A stretch of 64,000 nucleotides of DNA from GCA-2861595 sp035526335 (GTDB taxonomy: Bacteria > Actinomycetota > Acidimicrobiia > Acidimicrobiales > GCA-2861595). A program made the translations under genes and the position numbers. Positions within the stretch are counted from its first letter, which is position 1. Each line of letters starts with the position of its first letter. Of the stretch, positions 24,786-33,495 are shown one piece after another. The notes under the pieces were generated by a model. That model had not been told where the DNA came from and ran no database searches. It worked only from the letters and a program-made list of their open reading frames with translations. The DNA lies in contig DATLCN010000007.1 of NCBI GenBank assembly GCA_035526335.1, positions 1-64,000 on the forward strand, read 5' to 3'.

Positions 24786-25799
24786 TCAGAGGCGACCGAT
24801 GGCGCCGGGGTCCTTGCCCCCGTGGCCAGGGTCCACCACCATCCTCCACGGCACCATCAGCTCGACCAGTGCCGAGCCCGACTCCAGGAGGGCCTGGTCC
24901 GCCACCCCGGCCAAAGCTCGCACCTCGTAGCGATGTATGCCGTGTCCGGGCCGGACGTCCCGGAACGATACTGCCTCCGTCCGTCCCGATCCGATGGACG
25001 GGCTGGCTGCTGCGGCGTCGCCCACGAGGATGCCGTTGCGCCAGACGGCATAGCCGGTGGCGCCGGCTACGGGCTGCCATGCCAGGAGCGCGTCGGTGCC
25101 GTCGACGCGGGTGGCCGTGAGCCCGCCGGGGGTGGCCAGGCCGGCGCCGGCGGGGCCCGGGCGGGCGGGTGCCGGGCCGGGGCCTCTCTCTGGAAGGGAC
25201 CGGAGCCGTTCGAGGATGCCGGCGGTGATGCCGTCGGCGAGGCGCTGGCGGCCGGCGGGATCGGCCAGCGCACGGGCGTCGTCGGTGTTGGAAAGGTACG
25301 CGCCCTCGATGATGAGCGCCGTCGGGCGGGTGTTGCGCAGCACCGCGTAGTAGTCGTCACCCTTCTCGCCGGCGCGGGTGAAGGTGCCTCTCGATCCGGT
25401 ACCCGCTCGGGCCGTGATGCCGGCCAGCAGTGACCGGGCGAGCGACCGCCCAGCGGAGCTGCCCTGCTGGTGGTAGATCTCCGTGCCGCGGACGGAGCGG
25501 TTGGAACTGGCGTTGTTGTGCACCGACAGGAACACGTCGGCGCCGGCGACGTCCGCCACCCTGGACCGCCCGTCCAGGGGCACGAACACATCGTGATCGC
25601 GTGTGAGCACCACCTCCAGGCCGGCGGTGCGCAGGGCCTGGGCCAGCCGGAGCGACTCGTCGAGGTTGACGTCCTTCTCCCGGAGCAGCACCGCCGAAGG
25701 GGCCGGAGGCCGCCGCCTGGCCGCCTCGGCGCCACCGGCGCCGCCGCCCAGGATCATCAGACAGGCGACGATGCCCGCCCCTCGCCGTACGTTCCGCAC
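24786..25799 (-). CDS. Circularly permuted N-acetylmuramoyl-L-alanine amidase with FnIII domain
   Basis: The secreted 337-residue protein has a signal peptide (1-26) and then Amidase_3 sequence that begins at the segment normally second in the fold: REKDVNLDESL (Glu41, zinc ligand), FLSVHNNASS (His94, zinc ligand) and ALIIEGAYLSN (Glu165, catalytic). After a proline-rich linker (205-222) and a fibronectin type III-like domain (about 223-315), the protein ends with VVDPGHGGKDPGAIGRL, the first strand and first zinc ligand (His326) that normally open the domain. All active-site residues are present but the order is permuted; the end GAIGRL would join naturally to the start LREKDVNL. It should cleave peptidoglycan stem peptides. 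Confidence 0.85.
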   Translation of the reverse strand: MRNVRRGAGIVACLMILGGGAGGAEAARRRPPAPSAVLLREKDVNLDESLRLAQALRTAGLEVVLTRDHDVFVPLDGRSRVADVAGADVFLSVHNNASSNRSVRGTEIYHQQGSSAGRSLARSLLAGITARAGTGSRGTFTRAGEKGDDYYAVLRNTRPTALIIEGAYLSNTDDARALADPAGRQRLADGITAGILERLRSLPERGPGPAPARPGPAGAGLATPGGLTATRVDGTDALLAWQPVAGATGYAVWRNGILVGDAAAASPSIGSGRTEAVSFRDVRPGHGIHRYEVRALAGVADQALLESGSALVELMVPWRMVVDPGHGGKDPGAIGRL

Positions 25800-25938
25800 T
25801 ATTTGGCCACCGTAGCGAATATGCCCGCTCGCAGTGGTCGTTCATGGCCGGAAGCGGGCCGAAAAGCGGCGGCGGCCGAACCGATCCTGAAGGTGACCGC
25901 CTGCATCGGCGGACGTGGCCCTCCGCCTTCCGGCTAGA

Positions 25939-27129
25939 TCAGGAGGGTGTCGCCGCCGGCGCCGGCAGGGCCAGCTCCACCTGCTCCAGAAGCCGGGCGG
26001 TGCACGAGGACATCTCGAGGGGAGGCAGGGCCTCCTCGACGATGTGGGCGGCGAGATCCGCGAACGCCTGGCCCACCGGCCCACCACAACCGGTCCGGAG
26101 CGCCGCCGGCTCACCCACGTCGGCGCCGGCGGCCACAGCCGGATCGAGAGGGATGCTCCCGAGCAGCGGCGCCCCGATCTGGTCGGCCAGACGCTGGCCG
26201 CCGCCGGACCCGAACAGGGCGTAGGAGGTGCCGTGGTCGCAGACGAACTCGCTCATGTTCTCGATGACGCCGGCGACCCGGAGGTATCCCTTGCGGGCCA
26301 TGTCGGCGGCACGGGCCGCCACCTGCTGAGCGGCGAGGGAGGGGGTGGTGACGATGAGCACCTCCGCCCTGGGCAGCATGCGGGCCAGGCCCATCTGGAT
26401 GTCGCTGGTGCCCGGCGGCATGTCGATCAGCAGGTAGTCGATATCGCCCCAGCGCACGTCCTCCAGGAAGTGCTGGACGGCGCGGTTGAGCATGAACCCC
26501 CGCAGCATGACGGCCTGGTCCTCGGCCGTCCCTTCGATGGAGCCCATGGAGACGACCTTCAACCGGCCGCCACCGACGACGCGCTCCAGCGGGATGATCT
26601 TCTTTCCCTGTGCCCCGAGCTGGGTGTTGAGGCCGAGCATCCGGGGGATGGAGAAGCCGCCGATGTCGGCGTCGAGGATGCCCACGGTGAGGCCGCGCTC
26701 AGCCAGCTTGGCGGCCAGGTTGGCGGTGACCGACGACTTGCCCACGCCGCCCTTGCCCGAGGCGATGGCCGCCACCCGGGCACGGGCAGGGATGTCGGTG
26801 TCGGGAGCGCTCTCCCTCGCCTTCCATCGGGCGCGGGCCATGACCTGGCTCTTCTGCTCCGGAGTCATCTCGCCGAAGTGGACCCGAACCTCCTCGACTC
26901 CCGCCAGGCTCCCGACCCGGGCCTTCACGTCACGCATGAGCTGGCCCCGCAGGGGGCAGCCGGCGGTGGTGAGCGCCACGGTCACGTCGACGGCGCCGCC
27001 GGCGATCTCGATCCTGCGTACCATGCCGAGATCGACGATGTTGTCGCCCAGCTCGGGATCGATCACACCTGCGAGCATGGCGTGGATCGCCTCTTCGGAG
27101 GCGACGGGGGAATTCTCGGTCGTCGGCAT
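25939..27129 (-). CDS. mrp: Mrp/ApbC-type Fe-S cluster carrier ATPase
   Basis: The 396-residue protein has an N-terminal MIP18/DUF59 domain (about 10-85, VIDPELGDNIVDLGMV) and a ParA-like ATPase domain with a deviant P-loop SGKGGVGKSS (near 122) and DMPPGTSDIQ. It is thought to store and transfer Fe-S clusters. In place of the CxxC of many Mrp proteins this one has FVCDHGTSY with a single cysteine, a form also known in actinobacteria. It diverges from the A-type carrier gene (ErpA-like) 143 bp away, an arrangement that fits joint work in Fe-S assembly. Confidence 0.9.
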   Translation of the reverse strand: MPTTENSPVASEEAIHAMLAGVIDPELGDNIVDLGMVRRIEIAGGAVDVTVALTTAGCPLRGQLMRDVKARVGSLAGVEEVRVHFGEMTPEQKSQVMARARWKARESAPDTDIPARARVAAIASGKGGVGKSSVTANLAAKLAERGLTVGILDADIGGFSIPRMLGLNTQLGAQGKKIIPLERVVGGGRLKVVSMGSIEGTAEDQAVMLRGFMLNRAVQHFLEDVRWGDIDYLLIDMPPGTSDIQMGLARMLPRAEVLIVTTPSLAAQQVAARAADMARKGYLRVAGVIENMSEFVCDHGTSYALFGSGGGQRLADQIGAPLLGSIPLDPAVAAGADVGEPAALRTGCGGPVGQAFADLAAHIVEEALPPLEMSSCTARLLEQVELALPAPAATPS

Positions 27130-27272
27130 CCTCCGTCCAGTTTACGAGCGGGCCGCACGTCCGGATTCAATGGTCTCGCCCGGGGAAGGCCGACCCGTGC
27201 CCGGTAGCGCCGTCGAACCGGTAAGCTGGGGACAACAACGATCTCAAGATCTTCTACTCAGGAGGCGTCCGG

Positions 27273-27644
27273 GTGACCACGACCGAGACCACAAGCACCA
27301 CCGAAACGACCACCGGGACCGAGGTCATCTCGCTCACCGACACCGCCACCAGCAAGGTGGCCGAGTTGTTGACCATGGAGGGCAACCCCGACCTGGCGCT
27401 GCGGATCGCCGTGCGTCCCGGTGGGTGCTCCGGCTACTCCTACGAGATGTTCTTCGACAGCGAGTTAGCCCACGACGACCTCGTCACCACCCGTGGCCAG
27501 GTGCGGGTCGTCGTCGACCCGGCCAGCGCCCAGCTCCTCACCGGCGCCACCCTCGACTACAAGGACGGGCTCCAGGGTGCGGGCTTCAGCGTGAACAACC
27601 CCAACGCCCAGCGCTCCTGCGGCTGCGGCCAGTCCTTCTCCTAG
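27273..27644 (+). CDS. erpA: A-type Fe-S cluster insertion protein (ErpA/IscA-like)
   Basis: GTG 27273 follows GGAGG with 7-bp spacing. The 123-residue protein has a threonine-rich leader (1-17) followed by the HesB/IscA fold. The three cluster cysteines are C52 (PGGCSGY) and C116 and C118 (RSCGCGQSFS). It hands Fe-S clusters to apoproteins. The threonine-rich N-terminus is longer than usual. Confidence 0.92.
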   Translation: MTTTETTSTTETTTGTEVISLTDTATSKVAELLTMEGNPDLALRIAVRPGGCSGYSYEMFFDSELAHDDLVTTRGQVRVVVDPASAQLLTGATLDYKDGLQGAGFSVNNPNAQRSCGCGQSFS

Positions 27645-27663
27645 CCCCCGGCCACTCCTCGGC

Positions 27664-28527
27664 TCAGGAGGTCAACCGCTCCAGCGCCTGCTCGGCCTCG
27701 GCGCGGTCGTAGGCGTTGTCGATGCGCTGGCGGACCACCCCGTCGGCGCCGGCGAGGAACAGAAAAGGCTCCTGAGCTAGGCCGTAGCTCTTCACCGCCG
27801 GTGCCAGGTCCTCGCCGCTTCGGGACGCGTAGATCTCGACGTGGATGAAGCGCACTCGGTCGGCGAAGGCCTCGTGGTGGGCTAGGAGATTGTCCAGCAC
27901 CGGCCCGCACAGGCGTGACTGGCAGCGAGCTGGAGTCGCGAACAGCACCGCGATAGGTCGCTTCTCGCCGAGCGCGGTGTCGAGGCTGACCTCGTGCAGC
28001 GGGCACTGGGGATCGCGGGTGCAGATGGGGTCCACTCCCTTTCCATCGGCCTTCGTGGGCGTAGGAACGCCTGGCAGGGGCTGGCCGGCCAGCGGGACCT
28101 TGGCCTTGGCCGGGTCGAGCACCTCCAGGGAGGCCTTGGCCGTGATGCCCTTGTAGACGGTGCTGACGGCGGCGAAGCCGGGCTTGTCGAACCGGTGGTT
28201 CACGAGCAGGTAGGGCAGCTCGAGGCTGCCGTCGGCATGCAGCTCCGACACGACCGGGTGCCCGTCGATGATGACCTGGACCGGCCCATCGGGCGTCACC
28301 GGCCCGGTGCCCTCCTCGTTGAGCAGGGCGAGGGCGATCCGCTGGTCGGGGCCGGCCACGTGAACGTAGCTCGCCACGACCAGGTTCACCTTGCCCGAAC
28401 CGGGCTTCTCGTCGGGCACGGTGACCTTGACCGCGGCCGGATCGTCTTCGTCCGACTTCCCGCAGGCGGCGAGGAGCACCATGCCGGCGCCGGCCAAAAG
28501 GAACTCCCGTCGATTCAGGTCTGTCAC
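27664..28527 (-). CDS. Thioredoxin-fold lipoprotein
   Basis: The 287-residue protein begins NRREFLLAGAGMVLLAAC, a twin-arginine-like lipoprotein signal with the lipidated Cys22. A beta-rich domain (about 35-150) precedes a thioredoxin-like domain (about 160-287) with FATPARCQSRLCGPV, where the two cysteines are four residues apart instead of the CxxC of redox-active thioredoxins, and the cis-proline equivalent in EPFLFLAG. It likely sits on the outer membrane face. The redox role is uncertain because of the wider cysteine spacing. It diverges from the 2Fe-2S/molybdenum fusion gene 22 bp away. Confidence 0.75.
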   Translation of the reverse strand: MTDLNRREFLLAGAGMVLLAACGKSDEDDPAAVKVTVPDEKPGSGKVNLVVASYVHVAGPDQRIALALLNEEGTGPVTPDGPVQVIIDGHPVVSELHADGSLELPYLLVNHRFDKPGFAAVSTVYKGITAKASLEVLDPAKAKVPLAGQPLPGVPTPTKADGKGVDPICTRDPQCPLHEVSLDTALGEKRPIAVLFATPARCQSRLCGPVLDNLLAHHEAFADRVRFIHVEIYASRSGEDLAPAVKSYGLAQEPFLFLAGADGVVRQRIDNAYDRAEAEQALERLTS

Positions 28528-28549
28528 GCCGCCAACCTATCTTGGGACC

Positions 28550-30097
28550 GTGTCCCTGGCCTTTCACGTGGACGGCCGTGCCGTGGAGGTGGCCGACGAC
28601 GGTGCCTCGCTGCTGGAGGTGCTCCGTGACCGCCTCGGCCTGCGCAGCGCGAAGGACGGCTGCAGTCCCCAGGGCCAGTGCGGGTGCTGCACTGTCCTGG
28701 TCGACGGCCAGCCCCGGGTCGCCTGCGTCACGCCGGCCCGCAGGGTGGCCGGGCGCGCCGTCACCACCCTCGACGGCCTGCCGGAGGCCGAGCGGTCGCG
28801 GTGGGCGGCCGCCTTCCTGGCCTGTGGCGCCAGCCAGTGCGGTTTCTGCACACCGGGGATCATCGTGCGCCTGTCCGCCCTGCGGGCCTCCGGCCGCGGC
28901 AGCGAGAAGGAGGTGGACACCGCCCTTCTGGCCCACCTGTGCCGGTGCACCGGCTGGATGACCATCAAGGAGGCGTTCGCCCGTGTCGCCCACGGGACAC
29001 CTCCGCCCGATGCCCCGCGGGACCCGGCCGCCGGCGGCCGGCGGGCCACTCTCGAGGGCGGTTCCCCCCAGCAGGTCGGCGCCCACGTCGGTCTCGGCAC
29101 GGCCGGGTTCGCAGACGACACCGCTCCGCCCGACGCGCTGGTGGCGGTTCTCGACGGTGCCGGCGGCTGGGCCGTCGGTGAGACGCTGGCCGAAGCCCGG
29201 TCCCTGGCCGGAAAGGTGCAGGGCCGGCGCTCCACGATCGGACTCAGCCACCCTCTGCAGATCCCGCCCGGACCGTGGGATGCCGCCCTGCGCACGACGT
29301 GGACCGAGCCCGCGTATCTCGAACCGGACGCCTCGTGGTGCGAGCCCGGAGGCGAGCCGGCGTCTCCGTTCGCCAACGGAGGCGCTTTCGGCGGAAAGAC
29401 CACCTCAATGGCTCCCGCCGCCGCCCGCCGCCTGGCCGATGAGCACCGGCGTGCCGTTCGGGTGCTGCTCTCCCGGGAAGACGTCACCCGGCTGGGCCCG
29501 AAACGACCCCCCGTCGCCGGCGGCGTCCGCCGGGACGGCACCGGGGTGATCCGCGTGGTGCGGACCCCAGGTGTGGCCGAGGCCGTCCACGCCGTCGCCC
29601 CGGATCTGGTCGTGGAGGAGATCGACGTCGCCGGCCCCCCGACCTCGGTCGCGCTGAGGGCGGCCGGGTGGGCCGAGGCCGCCGCCCTGCTGTCTGCCGC
29701 CCGTGACGAGGACGTGCCGACGGTGACGGCGCCTTCCGGGGCCAAGGCTCAGGCCGAAGTGACACGCGACGGGTCGGTGCGGGTGCGCGTCTCCTGCGGC
29801 GACCCGCTCGACCGCGTCGTTCTGCGCTCCTTCTGCGTCGGCGCCGCCCACATGGCCATGGGCTGGGTACGCAGCGAGGGCATCGCGGTGGGCGCTGACG
29901 GGGTCCCCCACGACCTCTCCGTCCGCTCCTTCGGGGTGCTGAGGGCCCAGGACATGCCGGCGGTGGACGTCGAGATCGATGACGGCGCCGGCCCCCCCGT
30001 CAACGGCTCCGACGCCGTCTTCGCCGCAGTTGCTGCCGCCGTGTGGGGGACCGACGGCTACCCCACCGACTGGCCCACCCACAGAGGAGCACGATGA
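28550..30097 (+). CDS. Compact xanthine-dehydrogenase-like fusion: 2Fe-2S domains plus shortened molybdenum domain
   Basis: GTG 28550 opens a 515-residue protein. The first 150 residues are the standard small subunit: a plant-type 2Fe-2S domain (C38, C44, C47, C59) and a helical 2Fe-2S domain (FLACGASQCGFCTPG and LCRCTGW). The rest resembles pieces of a molybdopterin-binding large subunit, including NGGAFGGKTTSM, but is only about 340 residues instead of about 750. No FAD subunit is adjacent. It may be an electron-transfer protein or a partial enzyme needing another subunit. The stop overlaps the RidA gene by 4 bp, so the two are co-translated. Confidence 0.78.
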   Translation: MSLAFHVDGRAVEVADDGASLLEVLRDRLGLRSAKDGCSPQGQCGCCTVLVDGQPRVACVTPARRVAGRAVTTLDGLPEAERSRWAAAFLACGASQCGFCTPGIIVRLSALRASGRGSEKEVDTALLAHLCRCTGWMTIKEAFARVAHGTPPPDAPRDPAAGGRRATLEGGSPQQVGAHVGLGTAGFADDTAPPDALVAVLDGAGGWAVGETLAEARSLAGKVQGRRSTIGLSHPLQIPPGPWDAALRTTWTEPAYLEPDASWCEPGGEPASPFANGGAFGGKTTSMAPAAARRLADEHRRAVRVLLSREDVTRLGPKRPPVAGGVRRDGTGVIRVVRTPGVAEAVHAVAPDLVVEEIDVAGPPTSVALRAAGWAEAAALLSAARDEDVPTVTAPSGAKAQAEVTRDGSVRVRVSCGDPLDRVVLRSFCVGAAHMAMGWVRSEGIAVGADGVPHDLSVRSFGVLRAQDMPAVDVEIDDGAGPPVNGSDAVFAAVAAAVWGTDGYPTDWPTHRGAR

Positions 30098-30519
30098 CAG
30101 CGCCCATCGGCCCGTACTCGTCCATCGTCCGGGCCGGCCCTTGGCTGGCCTGCTCCGGCCAGCTCGGTGTGCTCGACGGAGCGATCGTCGCCGGCGGCGT
30201 ACCGGCGCAGACCGAGCAGGCCCTGGCCAACCTCTCCCACCTTCTCGCCGGAGAGGGGGCGTCGCTCGACGACGTGGTGAAGGCAACCGTCTTTCTCACC
30301 GACATGGCAGAGTTTTCGGCCATGAACGAGGTCTACGCCGCCGCCTTCACCGGCCGATATCCCGCCCGATCCACCATCGCCGTCGTCGCCCTTCCTTGTG
30401 GCGGTGACGTGGAGATCGAAGCCTGGGCCTACCGCCCCGAGCCGAGCCTGCCCTCCGACGTTGCCGGTGTTACAGGGGGCCGTTCCGTCCCGGACGTAGT
30501 CCCAACGGGAGAAGTGTGA
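30094..30519 (+). CDS. RidA family enamine/imine deaminase-like protein
   Basis: The 141-residue protein has the RidA fold: GPYSSIVRAGPWLACSGQLG at the N-terminus, VVKATVFLTDM in the middle and the arginine loop ARSTIAVVALP (Arg92), the residue that binds the carboxylate of imine substrates in RidA. An extra 20-residue tail follows. The start overlaps the stop of the molybdenum-domain gene (ATGA). RidA-like proteins often accompany oxidoreductase or purine/pyrimidine breakdown genes and remove reactive imines, which fits a pairing with a xanthine-dehydrogenase-like protein. Confidence 0.88.
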   Translation: MTAPIGPYSSIVRAGPWLACSGQLGVLDGAIVAGGVPAQTEQALANLSHLLAGEGASLDDVVKATVFLTDMAEFSAMNEVYAAAFTGRYPARSTIAVVALPCGGDVEIEAWAYRPEPSLPSDVAGVTGGRSVPDVVPTGEV

Positions 30520-30532
30520 CGGCGGGCGCCGG

Positions 30533-31213
30533 CTACAGCCCCCAGCGGGACTGACCGAAGCGGTACCCCACCGAGCGCACGGTGGAGATGAGGTGCTCGT
30601 GCTCGGTGCCGAGCTTGGCCCTGAGGCGTCGGATGTGGACGTCGACGGTGCGGGCGCCGCCGTAGTACTCGTAGCCCCATACCCGGGACAGCAGGATCTC
30701 GCGGGTGAAGACCTTCCCCGGATGGGTCGCCAGGAACTTGAGCAGCTCGTACTCCATGTAGGTGAGGTCCAGCGGTCGTCCGGCGATGGCTGCCTGGTAG
30801 GTCTCCAGGTTGAGGATCAGCGGCCCGTACTCGACCAGCTCCGGGCGGGTGCCCTGGCCGGTGCGCCAGAACAGGTGCTTGAGCCGCGCCTCCAGCTCCC
30901 GGTCCTGGAACGGGGAAACGCAGAAGTCGTCGAACATGTCCTCCCGCAGCTCGAGGTCGGCCAGCTGATGGCCGGCCACGAGCACCAGCAGCGGCTCCAG
31001 TGGCAGGTCCCGCTTGCGCAGCGTCCGGCAGAGAGCGAAGGCGCCTTCGGGATCGACATCCGCGCTGACCACGGCGCCGGCCCAGCCCTCGTCGGGCTCC
31101 AAGCGGGTGGCCGCCTCAGCTGTGCCGGCGGCCTTCCACGGGTACCCGGCCAGGTCCAACGCCTGCACCAGTACCGGTGGCGGGGGATCGGGATAGAGCA
31201 GGAGTGGTTCCAC
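30533..31213 (-). CDS. GlnR-like OmpR-family regulator with atypical receiver
   Basis: The 226-residue protein has an N-terminal receiver-like domain (1-115) and a C-terminal winged-helix DNA-binding domain (about 125-222, TYMEYELLKFLATHPGKVF, TVDVHIRRLRAKLG, VRSVGYRF). In the receiver, the phospho-acceptor position falls in AVVSADVDPEG without a correctly placed aspartate, and the usual KPF is SPF, so phosphorylation is unlikely. This fits GlnR, the nitrogen regulator of actinobacteria, which works without normal phosphorylation. It follows glnA by 13 bp on the same strand, strengthening the link with nitrogen control. Confidence 0.75.
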   Translation of the reverse strand: MEPLLLYPDPPPPVLVQALDLAGYPWKAAGTAEAATRLEPDEGWAGAVVSADVDPEGAFALCRTLRKRDLPLEPLLVLVAGHQLADLELREDMFDDFCVSPFQDRELEARLKHLFWRTGQGTRPELVEYGPLILNLETYQAAIAGRPLDLTYMEYELLKFLATHPGKVFTREILLSRVWGYEYYGGARTVDVHIRRLRAKLGTEHEHLISTVRSVGYRFGQSRWGL

Positions 31214-31226
31214 GTCCGTGTCCTGC

Positions 31227-32555
31227 CTACAGCGTGGACAAGTAGCGGTCCAGCTCGAACTGCGTCACCTGGGCCTTGTAGTCGGACCACTCCGCCCGCT
31301 TGTTGCGGAGGAACCACGTGAAGACGTGGTCCCCGAGTGTCTCGGCTACGAGCTCGGAACGCTCCATCTCCTCGAGAGCTTCGGACAGCGAACCCGGCAG
31401 GGAGGTGATGCCGGCCTCCGCACAAGCCTCCGGAGTCAGCTCATAGAGGTTGGTGGCCGCCTCGGCCGGCAGCTCGTAGCCCTTCTCCACCCCTCGCATC
31501 CCCGCCGCCAGCACGACGGCGAAGGCCAGGTAGGGGTTGCAGGCGGGGTCCGGAGCCCGGTACTCGATTCGGGTCGACTCCTTCTTGCCCCGCTTCGGCG
31601 CCGGCACCCGGATCAGCGCGGAACGGTTGTTGCGGGCCCACGAGACGTATACCGGCGCCTCGTATCCGACCACGAGGCGCTTGTAGGAGTTCACCCACTG
31701 GTTGGTGACCGCGGTGATCTCGCGGGCATGCGCGAGCACGCCGGCGATGAAGGCCTTCCCGACCGGCGACAGCTGATGCTCGTCGGCCTCGTCGTGGAAC
31801 GCATTGGCCTCGCCCTCGAACAACGAGAAGTGCGTGTGCATGCCCGACCCCTGCACACCGGCGAGTGGCTTGGGCATGAACGTGGCGTGGACACCGGCTT
31901 CCTTGGCGATCTCCTTGACCACCAGGCGCACGGTCATCAGGGTGTCGGCCATGGACATGGCGTCGGTGTGGCGCAGGTCGATCTCGTGCTGGCTGGGGGC
32001 GTCCTCGTGCTGGCTGTACTCCACGGGGATGCCCATGTCCTCAAGAGTCAGCACGGTTCGCCGGCGCAGGTCGCCGGCCAGGTCAGCCACGGTGAGCTCG
32101 AAGTACGAGCCCTGGTCGAGAGGCTCGGGCCTGCCCTCGTCGCTGGCGAAGTAGAAGTACTCGATCTCAGGAGCGGCGAAGAAGGAGAAGCCCTTGTCCC
32201 GCGCCCGCTCGAGCTGGCGTCGCAGCACGTGTCGCGAGCAGCCCTCGAACGGTGTGCCGTCCAGATGGGTCACGTCGCAGAACACGCGAGCCACTGCCGG
32301 GCCCTTGTCCCGGTTGGGCAGGATCTGGAATGTGCCGGCGTCGGGGCGGGCCAGAACATCGCTCTCCTGGACACGGCTGAACCCGTCCACCGCTGATCCG
32401 TCGAAGGTCATACCCTCCTCGAGAGCGTTCTCCAGCTCGGCGGGGGTGATGTTGAACGCCTTGGGGATACCGAGCACATCGGTGAACAACAGCTGGATGA
32501 AGCGGACCCCTCGCTCCTCGACAGTACGCAGCACGTAGTCCTGGGGTCGCTCCAT
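31227..32555 (-). CDS. glnA: Type I glutamine synthetase
   Basis: ATG 32555 gives 442 residues, the length of short GSI-alpha enzymes. Family motifs are present: FDGSAVDGFSRVQESD, EIEYFYF, GSGMHTHFSLF, NRSALIRVP and RIEYRAPDP. It condenses glutamate and ammonia using ATP. The C-terminal loop reads NLYELTPEACAEAGI, unlike the NLYDLPPEE adenylylation site of GSI-beta enzymes, so control by adenylylation is unlikely; control by the GlnR-like protein encoded immediately downstream is more probable. An upstream in-frame GTG would add 15 residues. Confidence 0.93.
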   Translation of the reverse strand: MERPQDYVLRTVEERGVRFIQLLFTDVLGIPKAFNITPAELENALEEGMTFDGSAVDGFSRVQESDVLARPDAGTFQILPNRDKGPAVARVFCDVTHLDGTPFEGCSRHVLRRQLERARDKGFSFFAAPEIEYFYFASDEGRPEPLDQGSYFELTVADLAGDLRRRTVLTLEDMGIPVEYSQHEDAPSQHEIDLRHTDAMSMADTLMTVRLVVKEIAKEAGVHATFMPKPLAGVQGSGMHTHFSLFEGEANAFHDEADEHQLSPVGKAFIAGVLAHAREITAVTNQWVNSYKRLVVGYEAPVYVSWARNNRSALIRVPAPKRGKKESTRIEYRAPDPACNPYLAFAVVLAAGMRGVEKGYELPAEAATNLYELTPEACAEAGITSLPGSLSEALEEMERSELVAETLGDHVFTWFLRNKRAEWSDYKAQVTQFELDRYLSTL

Positions 32556-32652
32556 GTCTCCATTGTTGCTCACCGCCGGCGTCACAACCCTCGGTTCCAC
32601 CCTCAGTTCACGCTCCCTTCACATGGCCGCCGGCTCTTTGCCGCGGCGCTTG

Positions 32653-33495
32653 TCAACCGATCACCCGGCGTTGGAAGCCCCTGACGCCGAGGACGGCCAG
32701 GCCGGCGGTGAAGGCGATGAGCCCGGCGAACATTCCCGGCAGGGGCATATGGGGGATCCCGTCGGTGAGGGAGGCACGGAGCCCTTCGCTCATGTAGACG
32801 AGCGGGTTGGCCAGCACGGCCCACTTGAGCCACGGGATGGGACCCAGTCGTGACCAGGGGTAGTAGGTGGCACCCAGAAATATGATGGGAATAACGAGGA
32901 TGCTGAACACGAGGGGGACCTGTGGTGGGGCGACGCGGGTCCCGATGGCGAGGCCGAGGGAGGCGCCCAGAAGAGCGGACAGTGGCGCCACGATGAGGAG
33001 GAGAGGCCAGTGGAAGCTGAGGTGGACGGGAATGGCGGGCACGAAGTTCGCCAGCGGGAAGACGACCATCCCGGCCAGCACGCCCTGCAACGCCCCGCTC
33101 ACCAGCTTCTCGACGGCCACGGCCCACACCGGCAGTGGGGCCAGAACCCGATCCTCGATCTCGCGGGTGTAGCCGAACTCTTGAACCAGGGGCAGGGCGA
33201 CGGCCTGGATGCCCTGGAAGATGCAGGCGGTCGCGATGACGCCGGGCACGAGCAGGGTCGAAAACGCGTCCTCCCCACGGCCACCGCCGACGCCTTGGCC
33301 GATCTTGGGGAAGACGTAGGCGAACACGAAGACGGTCAGCAGCGGCGACATGAGGGTGCGTACGAGGAACGACCCGATGTCCTTGCGCACCACGTGGAGA
33401 TCTCGTCGGAGGAGGGCGTTGAAGGCGGTGAACCCCGCGGCACGTCCGGGCCGCAGCTCCGCCAACCCGGCGGGTGGTGCGCCGGTCGGTGTCAT
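32653..33495 (-). CDS. ABC-2 type transporter permease
   Basis: The 280-residue protein has six predicted membrane segments (first about 44-65 with LVRTLMSPLLTVFVFAYVF, last about 250-270) and the ABC-2 signature region PLVFSILVIPIIFLGATYYPWS. Its ATG overlaps the stop of the ATPase gene by 4 bp. Together they form a DrrAB-like exporter for a drug, lipid or glycolipid. The frame is open further upstream but that part is antisense-like to the ATPase gene. Confidence 0.88.
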   Translation of the reverse strand: MTPTGAPPAGLAELRPGRAAGFTAFNALLRRDLHVVRKDIGSFLVRTLMSPLLTVFVFAYVFPKIGQGVGGGRGEDAFSTLLVPGVIATACIFQGIQAVALPLVQEFGYTREIEDRVLAPLPVWAVAVEKLVSGALQGVLAGMVVFPLANFVPAIPVHLSFHWPLLLIVAPLSALLGASLGLAIGTRVAPPQVPLVFSILVIPIIFLGATYYPWSRLGPIPWLKWAVLANPLVYMSEGLRASLTDGIPHMPLPGMFAGLIAFTAGLAVLGVRGFQRRVIG

